7,454 bases of DNA from Dehalococcoidia bacterium (GTDB lineage Bacteria > Chloroflexota > Dehalococcoidia > Dehalococcoidales > DAOWLH01): assembly GCA_030638985.1 (NCBI GenBank), contig DAOWDO010000017.1:1-7454 (forward strand), read 5' to 3'. The number at the start of each line of letters is the position of its first letter. The stretch's first letter is position 1. This document shows positions 1 through 5,127 of the stretch, piece by piece. The notes under the pieces are model-generated. The model had not been told where the DNA came from. It did no database searches and saw nothing but the letters and a program-made list of their open reading frames with translations. The translations under genes were made by a program, and so were the position numbers.

Positions 1-848
1 ATGTCCTGCTGGCCCGCCAGGTAGAAGTCCCTTCCATGATGGTCGCCCTCAACAAAGTGGATATGATGGACGACGAAGAGCTACTGGAGCTGGTTGAAAT
101 TGAGGTCAGAGAACTTCTTAGCAAATACAACTTCCCCGGTGATGATGTGCCTGTAATCAGGGTGAGTGCCCTCAAGGCACTGGAATGCGGCTGCGGTAAG
201 GAAGAGTGCCAGTGGTGTGGCCCCATTCTCAAATTAACGGAGGAGGTTGACCGCTACATCCCCATCCCACCACGCCCCAAGGACCAGCCTTTCCTGATGT
301 CGATAGAAGATGTTTTCAGTATTAAGGGCCGCGGTACCGTGCCCACCGGAAGAGTTGAGAGGGGAGTCATCCATCCTGGAGATGAAGTCGAGGTTGTTGG
401 CCTGCACCACGAGCCGCACAAGGTAGTCGCCACCAGCCTGGAAATGTTCCACAAGACGCTGGATGAAGCAGAGCCGGGCGATGCCGTAGGAGTGCTGCTG
501 AGAGGCATTGAGCGAGTGGACATTGAGCGCGGCCAGGTACTGGCGGCGCCAGGCACCATCAAACCACACACCTACGCCGAAGCCGAGGTCTATGTGCTGA
601 CCAAAGAGGAAGGCGGCAGACATACCCCGTTCTTTAACGGCTATAAGCCCCAGTTTTACATCAGGACCACGGACATTACCGGCAGTATCGAACTGCCCGA
701 AGGCGTCGAGATGGTAATGCCCGGTGACAACACCAAAATGAAGGTAAAACTTCTCTACCCGGTGGCCCTGGAGAAAGGCTTGCGCTTTGCTATCAGGGAA
801 GGGGGCCGGACTGTAGGCGCTGGAGCCTTTACCAAAATACTAGAATAA
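1..848 (+). CDS. tuf: Elongation factor Tu, 5'-truncated by the window edge
   Basis: EF-Tu is the cytoplasmic GTPase that delivers aminoacyl-tRNA to the ribosomal A site. The reading frame is open from base 3 to the TAA at 846-848, giving 281 residues. By comparison with E. coli EF-Tu about the first 118 residues, with the P-loop and switch regions, lie upstream of the window. Visible are the guanine-specificity motif NKVD (from base 51), the SAL motif of the G domain (165-173), the domain 2 signature GRGTVPTGRVERG, and the domain 3 block EGGRHTPFFNGYKPQF ending in REGGRTVGAG. Between the SAL motif and domain 2 sits a cysteine-rich insert, C-x-C-x4-C-x2-C (bases 186-218), in place of the short acidic segment of E. 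coli. The gene leads the rpmG-secE-nusG-rplKAJL series and ends one base before rpmG. The internal ATGs at 36 and 39 are not the real start, because EF-Tu sequence continues upstream of them. Identity is certain. Confidence 0.98.
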   Translation, partial: VLLARQVEVPSMMVALNKVDMMDDEELLELVEIEVRELLSKYNFPGDDVPVIRVSALKALECGCGKEECQWCGPILKLTEEVDRYIPIPPRPKDQPFLMSIEDVFSIKGRGTVPTGRVERGVIHPGDEVEVVGLHHEPHKVVATSLEMFHKTLDEAEPGDAVGVLLRGIERVDIERGQVLAAPGTIKPHTYAEAEVYVLTKEEGGRHTPFFNGYKPQFYIRTTDITGSIELPEGVEMVMPGDNTKMKVKLLYPVALEKGLRFAIREGGRTVGAGAFTKILE

Positions 849-849
849 T

Positions 850-1017
850 ATGGCTAAGAAAACTGAAGCCAGAATCATAATTCACCTTGCCTGCACAGAG
901 TGTAAGGAAAGAACATACACTACTGCTAAAAACAGAAGGAACGACCCCCATCGTTTAGAGCTTAAAAAATACTGTCCCCGTTGTCGTGCTCATACACTCC
1001 ACCGGGAGGTAAAATAG
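850..1017 (+). CDS. rpmG: 50S ribosomal protein L33 (zinc-binding form)
   Basis: This small protein of the large ribosomal subunit has 55 residues, the usual size for L33. It begins MAKKTEARIIIHLACTEC and has two CxxC pairs (Cys15/Cys18 and Cys42/Cys45), so it is the zinc-ribbon (C+) form, not the cysteine-free paralogue. The middle has the expected basic segment around KNRRNDPHRLELKKYC. The ATG lies one base after the tuf stop codon. I see no Shine-Dalgarno sequence in the 20 bases before it, so translation is probably coupled to tuf. secE follows 32 bases later. L33 between tuf and secE is a common bacterial arrangement. The function is that of the family; the coupling is inference. Confidence 0.96.
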   Translation: MAKKTEARIIIHLACTECKERTYTTAKNRRNDPHRLELKKYCPRCRAHTLHREVK

Positions 1018-1049
1018 TACGACCCTTCGGGATTTTAAAAGGACCTCAC

Positions 1050-1259
1050 ATGGCCAATGCGGTTTCGAAAAAGAATTCCAGATTCAGCTACCTCAGCGGC
1101 ATTATCGCCGAGCTTAGGAAGGTTGTCTGGCTCTCCAGGCAGGAGGCGACCTATCTGACTGCCCTGGTGCTGGTGGTTGCCGTCACCGTGGGTGCTATTC
1201 TGGGAGCTATTGATTGGGGCTTCTCCCAGATTGTTGATAAACTGTTTCTTGGTGGTTAG
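1050..1259 (+). CDS. secE: Preprotein translocase subunit SecE
   Basis: SecE is the small essential subunit of the SecYEG channel in the cytoplasmic membrane and clamps SecY. The predicted protein has 69 residues, typical of the single-helix SecE found in most bacteria. An amphipathic segment (about 19-34, ELRKVVWLSRQEAT, matching the family's KKVxWPxRxE pattern) precedes one transmembrane helix at about 37-58, ending in the common DWxFS element. The frame can be extended upstream to an ATG at 981, but that would lie inside rpmG and add residues unlike SecE. The ATG at 1050 has a good ribosome binding site, AAAAGGA at 1037-1043 with a 6-base spacer. In the motif the usual Pro of VWP is Leu here. 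nusG follows, as in many bacteria. Confidence 0.95.
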   Translation: MANAVSKKNSRFSYLSGIIAELRKVVWLSRQEATYLTALVLVVAVTVGAILGAIDWGFSQIVDKLFLGG

Positions 1260-1264
1260 CAGCT

Positions 1265-1813
1265 TTGAGTGATGTCACCGTAGCCGAAAATGAAATAAAC
1301 TGGTTCGTTGTTCATACTTACTCCGGATACGAGGAGCGAGTAAGAAAAAACCTGGAGCAGCGCATCAAATCGATGGACGCCGGTGAAGACATATTTCAGG
1401 TGGTTATCCCCACTGAAGATGAAATCGAAGTCAAGAACGGTCAAAGGCGTACCGTAACCAAGAAGATACTGCCCGGCTATATCCTGGTCCAGATGAAAAT
1501 GAGTGACCAGAGCTGGGGTATAGTACGCAATACTCCGGGCGTTACCGGTTTCGTCAGCAGCGGCAACAAGCCAACGCCACTGGACAAGGATGAGGTTGAC
1601 CGTATCATGAAGCAGATGGAGGCGGAAGCACCCCGGGTTAAGGTCGGCTTCCGCCAGGGGCAGAGTATCCGGGTTATTGATGGCCCTTTTATCGACTTTA
1701 TCGGAACCGTCGATGAGATAGACAGCGAGAAGGGCAAGGTAAAAGTGCTCCTTTCCCTTTTCGGCCGCGAAACACCGGTGGAGCTTGACTTCTTGCAGGT
1801 GGAGAAGTTGTAA
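1265..1813 (+). CDS. nusG: Transcription termination/antitermination factor NusG
   Basis: NusG binds RNA polymerase and links it to Rho, to antitermination complexes or to the leading ribosome. The 182-residue product has the NGN domain at about 11-118 (NWFVVHTYSGYEERVRKNL at the start, LPGYILVQM in the middle, then RNTPGVTGFV) and a C-terminal KOW domain at about 126-182 (GQSIRVIDGPFIDFIGTVDEI and onward). It lacks the extra domain inserted in some NusG proteins. The start is a TTG at 1265. No ATG or GTG occurs in frame between the secE stop and the conserved Trp13. A GGTGG at 1251-1255, overlapping the secE end, sits 9 bases upstream as a modest ribosome binding site. The gene begins 5 bases after secE, so it is in the same transcript. 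Confidence 0.96.
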   Translation: MSDVTVAENEINWFVVHTYSGYEERVRKNLEQRIKSMDAGEDIFQVVIPTEDEIEVKNGQRRTVTKKILPGYILVQMKMSDQSWGIVRNTPGVTGFVSSGNKPTPLDKDEVDRIMKQMEAEAPRVKVGFRQGQSIRVIDGPFIDFIGTVDEIDSEKGKVKVLLSLFGRETPVELDFLQVEKL

Positions 1814-1828
1814 ACAGGGAGAGTATTG

Positions 1829-2251
1829 GTGGCCAAAAAGATTAAGGCAATAATTAAACTGCAGATTTCAGCCGGACAAGCCAATCCGGCACCACCGGTA
1901 GGCCCGGCTCTGGGCCAGCACGGGGTTAATATAATGGCCTTCTGCAAGGAGTACAACGAGCGCACCGCCAAGCAGTCCGGGTCTATCATCCCGGTGGAGA
2001 TAACCGTCTACGCCGACCGGTCCTTCACCTTCATTACCAAGACGCCACCAACCACAGATTTATTGAAGAAGGCGTTGTCCATAGAAAAGGGTTCCGGCAC
2101 CGCCGGGCATGAAGAACCTGTGGTGCTTCCCCGCGAAAAACTGCGTGAAATTGCCGAGCTCAAAGCCAAAGATTTAAATGCCAACGATATAGAGAGCGCC
2201 GAGCGAATAGTCGCCGGTACCGCCAGAAGTATGGGGATTAAGACAGGCTAA
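1829..2251 (+). CDS. rplK: 50S ribosomal protein L11
   Basis: L11 binds 23S rRNA in the GTPase-associated centre at the base of the L7/L12 stalk. The product is 140 residues, close to the usual 141. The N-terminal domain has the proline-rich signature PAPPVGPALGQHGVNI at about 20-35, and the C-terminal rRNA-binding domain ends in IVAGTARSMGI at about 127-137. I chose the GTG at 1829 over the TTG three bases earlier. It gives the family-typical start MAKKIKA, and it is 7 bases from the AGGGAG at 1816-1821, while the TTG would be only 4 bases away. The gene is 15 bases after nusG and 2 bases before rplA. Confidence 0.96.
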   Translation: MAKKIKAIIKLQISAGQANPAPPVGPALGQHGVNIMAFCKEYNERTAKQSGSIIPVEITVYADRSFTFITKTPPTTDLLKKALSIEKGSGTAGHEEPVVLPREKLREIAELKAKDLNANDIESAERIVAGTARSMGIKTG

Positions 2252-2253
2252 AT

Positions 2254-2967
2254 ATGGTAAGTCGCAGCAAGAGATATCAGCAAGCAGCCAGTCTGCTTGA
2301 CCGTGCCCAGGAGTACTCTCCCGGGGAAGCTATTGAGCTGGCCAAGAAGATGACTCACACCAAATTTGACGAGACCGTTGAACTTCACCTGAAAATGGGC
2401 GTTGACCCCAGAAACGCCAGCCAGCAGGTGCGCGGGGTTGCTCTGCTGCCCCACGGTCTGGGAAAACAGGTGCGTGTCCTGGTCTTCGCTCAGGGTGAAG
2501 CTGAGAAAATCGCCCAAACGGCCGGAGCAGATGTCGTTGGCAATGATGAAATTGTCAAGAAGATAGAAGACGGCTGGCTGGAATTTGATACCGCCATCGC
2601 CACCCCCGAAATGATGAGCAAGGTGGGCAAACTGGGTAAAATCCTGGGCCGCCGCGGGCTTATGCCCAATCCCAAATCAGGAACCGTTGTTACCGCCGAA
2701 GACCTGCCCCGGGTTATCGCTGATGCCCGCAAGGGCCGTGCTGAATTCAAACTGGATAGAACAGCCATAATCCACATGCCACTGGGCAAAATCAGCTTCG
2801 AAGCCGATATGCTGCTGGGCAACCTGACGGTGGTGATAGAGGCAATACTTAAGGCCAAACCCAGTGGTGCCAAGGGGCAATACATCAAGAGTGCTTATCT
2901 TACCAGCACTATGGGCCCAGGTATCAGGCTTGACCTAAAGGCAATCATGTCCTTAGGCACCGCTTGA
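2254..2967 (+). CDS. rplA: 50S ribosomal protein L1
   Basis: L1 forms the mobile L1 stalk near the ribosomal E site. In many bacteria it is also the repressor of its own rplKA mRNA. The product is 237 residues, normal for bacterial L1. The diagnostic signature LGRRGLMPNPKSGTV is at about 131-145, and the C-terminal segment around KGQYIKSAYLTSTMGPGIRLD is typical. The ATG lies 2 bases after the rplK stop. The upstream sequence gives only a weak ribosome binding site (ACAGG inside the rplK end), which suggests translational coupling. I did not identify an L1-binding mimic of 23S rRNA ahead of rplK. The gene is followed by the 162-base leader of rplJ. Confidence 0.97.
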   Translation: MVSRSKRYQQAASLLDRAQEYSPGEAIELAKKMTHTKFDETVELHLKMGVDPRNASQQVRGVALLPHGLGKQVRVLVFAQGEAEKIAQTAGADVVGNDEIVKKIEDGWLEFDTAIATPEMMSKVGKLGKILGRRGLMPNPKSGTVVTAEDLPRVIADARKGRAEFKLDRTAIIHMPLGKISFEADMLLGNLTVVIEAILKAKPSGAKGQYIKSAYLTSTMGPGIRLDLKAIMSLGTA

Positions 2968-3004
2968 TACAGGAGTATTTTTAATAATTTTAAGTCTTTT
3001 ATCC

Positions 3005-3111
3005 AGAGACAGCGGGTGCCGATTACGGCTTAATAGAGTGCCTGCCGAGGATGACAACCAAAACCAGGTGGTTGGTGTAAGTCCTTGTGCTTGCAGGCAC
3101 GGGGACTTTTT
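3005..3111 (+). promoter_or_regulatory. L10 leader RNA of rplJL (ribosomal protein autoregulatory leader)
   Basis: The rplA-rplJ gap carries sequence I recognise from bacterial L10 leaders: AGACAGCGGGTGCC (3007-3020), then GGCTTAAT (3027-3034), then CCTGCCGAGG (3041-3050). A short GCCG/CGGC hairpin (3018-3021 with 3026-3029) lies in the first part. CAACCA/TGGTTG (3055-3060 with 3069-3074) forms a second. GTGCCTGC at 3038-3045 is fully complementary to GCAGGCAC at 3093-3100, an 8-bp pairing that would break up the terminator described separately. In the known B. subtilis case, L10(L12)4 binding to the leader favours the terminator. The layout fits that scheme: protein binding around 3007-3050 would block the antiterminator strand 3038-3045. 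The sequence elements are seen; the mechanism is inferred. I found no convincing promoter directly before it, so it probably also receives transcription from rplA. Confidence 0.85.
3079..3111 (+). terminator. Intrinsic terminator (attenuator) ahead of rplJ
   Basis: Bases 3079-3090 pair with 3097-3108 in an unbroken 12-bp stem that includes two G-T wobbles, around the 6-base loop TTGCAG, with a run of five T at 3107-3111. This is a classical intrinsic terminator. It ends 18 bases before the rplJ ATG and just before the rplJ ribosome binding site at 3116-3123. It therefore serves as an attenuator and not as the end of the rplA transcript alone. Its loop and 3' arm (3093-3100) are the partner of the upstream antiterminator strand. 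Confidence 0.85.
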
Positions 3112-3129
3112 AATTGGGAGGTGAAAAAT

Positions 3130-3654
3130 ATGGCCAGGGAAGAAAAGGTGCGCCTCGTTGACCAGTTGAGCGAAGCTATAAAAAATTGCGATACCGGTAT
3201 CCTGACCGACTACCAGAGGCTATCAGCCGCCGAAATGACAATATTGCGCCGCAAGCTGAGACAGTCCGGTATAGACTACCGGGTGGTCAAGAATACGCTT
3301 GCCCGCCTTGCCGCTAAGCAGGCAGGCAGAGACTTCCTTTTAAGCTCATTTACCGGGCCGGTAGCCATCGCCTTCGGCTACGATGAAACGGCCGAGCCCG
3401 CCAAAGTCATAACCGGTTATATCCAAAGCTCAAACTCAGCCCTATCGATAAAAGGCGGCTTTTTAGCCGACCGATTGCTTACCATGGATGAGGTGAAGAC
3501 CCTGGCCAGGATACCGCCACGTGAGGTGCTACTATCCCAGGTCTTGGCCGGGATGCAAGGCCCCCAGGTGGCCCTGCTCTACTGTCTTACCTATCCATTA
3601 AGGCAGCTTTCCGGATTATTACAGGCTAGAATCAAACAACTGGAGGAGAAATAA
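3130..3654 (+). CDS. rplJ: 50S ribosomal protein L10
   Basis: L10 anchors the L7/L12 dimers to 23S rRNA and so forms the base of the ribosomal stalk. The product is 174 residues, usual for L10. The N-terminal rRNA-binding domain is clear (LTDYQRLSAAEMTILRRKLR at about 26-44, YRVVKNTLARLA at about 50-61, FTGPVAIAF at about 74-82). The C-terminal helix that binds L12 is at about 154-173 (PLRQLSGLLQARIKQLEE). The ATG at 3130 has a very strong ribosome binding site, GGGAGGTG at 3116-3123 with a 6-base spacer. The in-frame TTG at 3085 falls inside the terminator stem and is rejected as a start. rplL starts directly after the stop codon, so L10 and L12 are made from one message, under the leader attenuator. 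Confidence 0.97.
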   Translation: MAREEKVRLVDQLSEAIKNCDTGILTDYQRLSAAEMTILRRKLRQSGIDYRVVKNTLARLAAKQAGRDFLLSSFTGPVAIAFGYDETAEPAKVITGYIQSSNSALSIKGGFLADRLLTMDEVKTLARIPPREVLLSQVLAGMQGPQVALLYCLTYPLRQLSGLLQARIKQLEEK

Positions 3655-4113
3655 ATGACAGACAAGGAAACCATCGAAGAGACCACCAAAGAGGAAGCCA
3701 AACCAGCAACCAAGAAGACGACCAGGGAGACCAAGAAGGCCGGCGCCACTAAGGACATCATCGAAGCCATCAAGAACATGACCGTGCTTGAGCTGTCGGA
3801 ACTGGTCAAGACCCTGGAAGATGAGCTGGGCGTTACCGCGGCGGCTCCGGTAGCTGCAGCGGCAGCACCGGCGGCAGCACCGGCAGCAGATGAGGAGGAG
3901 AAGACCGAATTCAATGTCATCCTCAAAGGGATCGGTGACAATAAGATTAACGTCATCCGGGCGGTGCGCGAGCTGACAACCCTCGGCCTCAAGGAATCCA
4001 AGGATTTGGTTGAAGCTGCCCCCAAGCCGGTGAAGGAAGGGGTCAGCAAGGATGAGGCGGCAGCGGCTAAAGCCAGGCTGGAAGCAGCCGGAGCCACCGC
4101 TGAAATAACCTAG
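3655..4113 (+). CDS. rplL: 50S ribosomal protein L7/L12 with an N-terminal extension
   Basis: L7/L12 is the multicopy stalk protein that recruits and activates translational GTPases such as EF-Tu and EF-G. The product is 152 residues, against the usual 120-130. The standard parts are the dimerisation domain from about 33 (DIIEAIKNMTVLELSELVKTLE), an Ala/Pro hinge at about 62-78, and the C-terminal factor-binding domain at about 83-152 (TEFNVIL, GLKESKDLVE, PKPVKEGVSKDEA). The extra 28-32 residues at the N-terminus are rich in Lys, Glu and Thr. The start is well supported: GGAGGAG at 3642-3648 is 6 bases before the ATG, the gene abuts rplJ, and no ATG, GTG or TTG codon lies in frame near residue 33. 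The role of the extension is unknown. No rpoB follows. Confidence 0.96.
   Translation: MTDKETIEETTKEEAKPATKKTTRETKKAGATKDIIEAIKNMTVLELSELVKTLEDELGVTAAAPVAAAAAPAAAPAADEEEKTEFNVILKGIGDNKINVIRAVRELTTLGLKESKDLVEAAPKPVKEGVSKDEAAAAKARLEAAGATAEIT
3859..3882 (+). repeat. Perfect 12-bp tandem duplication in the rplL hinge
   Basis: GCGGCAGCACCG occurs twice in direct succession (3859-3870 and 3871-3882) and is partly repeated after that. Each unit encodes Ala-Ala-Ala-Pro (residues 69-72 and 73-76) in the flexible hinge of L7/L12. The unit keeps the reading frame, so hinge length could vary by copy number without disrupting the protein. Confidence 0.8.
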
Positions 4114-4119
4114 CCGGCC

Positions 4120-4148
4120 TTGAAAACCGGCCCCATAACCGGTATAGT
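4120..4148 (+). promoter_or_regulatory. Predicted sigma-70-type promoter for the small membrane protein gene
   Basis: TTGAAA at 4120-4125 and TATAGT at 4143-4148 are separated by exactly 17 bases. Each hexamer matches the consensus at five of six positions. Transcription would start near 4155, leaving a leader of about 30 bases before the ATG at 4185. The -35 box begins 7 bases after the rplL stop codon, in the loop of a GCCGG/CCGGC inverted repeat. This is a prediction from sequence only. Confidence 0.6.
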
Positions 4149-4184
4149 ATCGGCAGCTGACACTCCGGGCGGAGCCGATTCGTT

Positions 4185-4436
4185 ATGACCGATATCTGGA
4201 TAATGCTGGGGTTGGGCGCACTGTTTGTCGTCCTGGGGCTTGGTGCCTTTTTCTGGGGCAAAGATGAGGAAAAGAGCTACTATGACGCCATTGTCTCCCA
4301 CGCCGATGTGCGCGAGTACATGGAGCACACTCCGGAACGCCCGGAACCGGGAGCACTGAAGACAGGCGGCTTCATCGCTATCGCCGTTGGCCTGGTTATA
4401 CTAATCCTTGGTGGGGCCTTCTGGCTCTGGGGTTGA
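4185..4436 (+). CDS. Small two-helix membrane protein of unknown function
   Basis: I do not recognise this 83-residue protein. It has two hydrophobic segments long enough to span the membrane, about 4-24 (IWIMLGLGALFVVLGLGAFF) and about 60-82 (ending ILILGGAFWLWG). They are joined by a charged 35-residue loop with Lys, Asp, Glu and Tyr residues (GKDEEKSYYDAIVSHADVRE) and a Pro-rich stretch (PERPEPG). This suggests a helical hairpin with both ends on the same side of the membrane. The case for a real gene is the predicted promoter at 4120-4148, a GGAG at 4171-4174 about 10 bases before the ATG, and the strongly membrane-like composition. It sits where rpoB lies in many bacteria. Its last 36 bases overlap the convergent DUF502 gene. 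No function can be given. Confidence 0.75.
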   Translation: MTDIWIMLGLGALFVVLGLGAFFWGKDEEKSYYDAIVSHADVREYMEHTPERPEPGALKTGGFIAIAVGLVILILGGAFWLWG

Positions 4437-5105
4437 GGTAAAAGCCCTAGCTATAGACCGGGGCGCTTCCACCGGTTGCCTGCCGTTAACTATCTCGTCG
4501 GGTAGTATCATGCCGCTGGAGATGACTATTTTTATCCCCTCGTCAACCGGTATTTTGGTGTGGACAATCTGTTCCTCGCTGGCTATCTCGAAGTAGCCCG
4601 AGGTCGGTATCGGTGCCGTCGGGATATAGATGGCATACAGTTTTTTGCCGGATTTATCGGTTATTTCATTGGTTATAAAAGCTATGGTGGTCATTCCCTC
4701 CCTGGGAAACTCAACGAAAACCACCTCGCGGAAAGCAGCTTTATTGATTCCGGTTCCAGAGAGACCCTCGACGACCTGCTTGGCCCCGATGTAGAGCTGC
4801 CGGAATACGGGCACCTTGGTCACCAGCGATTCGGCAAACTTGATAAATTTGCGGCCTATTATATTGCTGGCGATCATCCCGGTGATGTATATCAATACCA
4901 GCGTAATACCGAAGCCCAGACCTGGTATTTCCCTGCCAAAAATGGCCTTTATTGCCGGTTGTAACAGGTCGTCCACGCTGGAGAAGACCCAGTATAGAAT
5001 CAGAACGGCGATAGCCAGAGGAACAACAACCAGTATCCCTGCCAGAAAGTGCTTCCTTACCGTTCTCCACAGCCAGTGCCCTGAAGATTCACCCTCTTTT
5101 TTCAT
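4401..5105 (-). CDS. DUF502 family membrane protein (COG2928)
   Basis: This 234-residue protein matches the DUF502 family, conserved membrane proteins whose biochemical role is not established as far as I know. A basic N-terminus leads into TM1 at about 19-41 (HFLAGILVVVPLAIAVLILYW). TM2 is at about 62-84, beginning with IPGLGFGITLVLIYITGMIA and followed by the NIIGRKF element. The soluble part carries the family landmarks KVPVFRQLYIGAKQV (about 97-111), VFVEFPREGMTTIAF (about 129-143), IPTAPIPTSGYFE (about 161-173) and VDEGIKIVISSGMI (about 187-200). A Pro/Glu-rich tail (about 209-234) is not part of the core, and its last 11 codons plus the stop overlap the small gene on the other strand. 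The start codon has a GAGG at 5110-5113, 4 bases away. The gene begins 22 bases after comM and probably shares its transcript. Confidence 0.9.
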   Translation of the reverse strand: MKKEGESSGHWLWRTVRKHFLAGILVVVPLAIAVLILYWVFSSVDDLLQPAIKAIFGREIPGLGFGITLVLIYITGMIASNIIGRKFIKFAESLVTKVPVFRQLYIGAKQVVEGLSGTGINKAAFREVVFVEFPREGMTTIAFITNEITDKSGKKLYAIYIPTAPIPTSGYFEIASEEQIVHTKIPVDEGIKIVISSGMILPDEIVNGRQPVEAPRSIARAFTSTPEPEGPTKD

Positions 5106-5127
5106 CTCGCCTCACTTTCTTGCTCAC

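Noticed and set aside
1023..1040. CCCTTCGGG followed by ATTTTAAAA between rpmG and secE, a possible terminator.
   Set aside because: The stem has only two or three pairs and a short interrupted T run. It also sits in a 32-base gap of a co-directional gene series.
981..1049. A longer secE reading frame starting at the ATG at 981.
   Set aside because: It overlaps the end of rpmG in another frame, and the added residues do not look like SecE. The ATG at 1050 has a proper ribosome binding site.
2964..2991. TTGATA followed by an AT-rich stretch before the L10 leader, a possible rplJ promoter.
   Set aside because: No good -10 box lies at 16-18 bases. The best candidates match only about three of six positions, so the promoter cannot be supported.
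3051..3080. A nine-codon open frame with one Trp codon (MTTKTRWLV) that stops at the base of the rplJ terminator, resembling an attenuator leader peptide.
   Set aside because: The only GAGG touches the ATG directly, which is too close to work as a ribosome binding site. The same bases are explained by the L10 leader structure.
4113..4131. The GCCGG/CCGGC inverted repeat after rplL as a bidirectional terminator.
   Set aside because: It is only 5 bp with a 9-base loop and lacks a T run on either strand. The predicted promoter -35 box lies in its loop.
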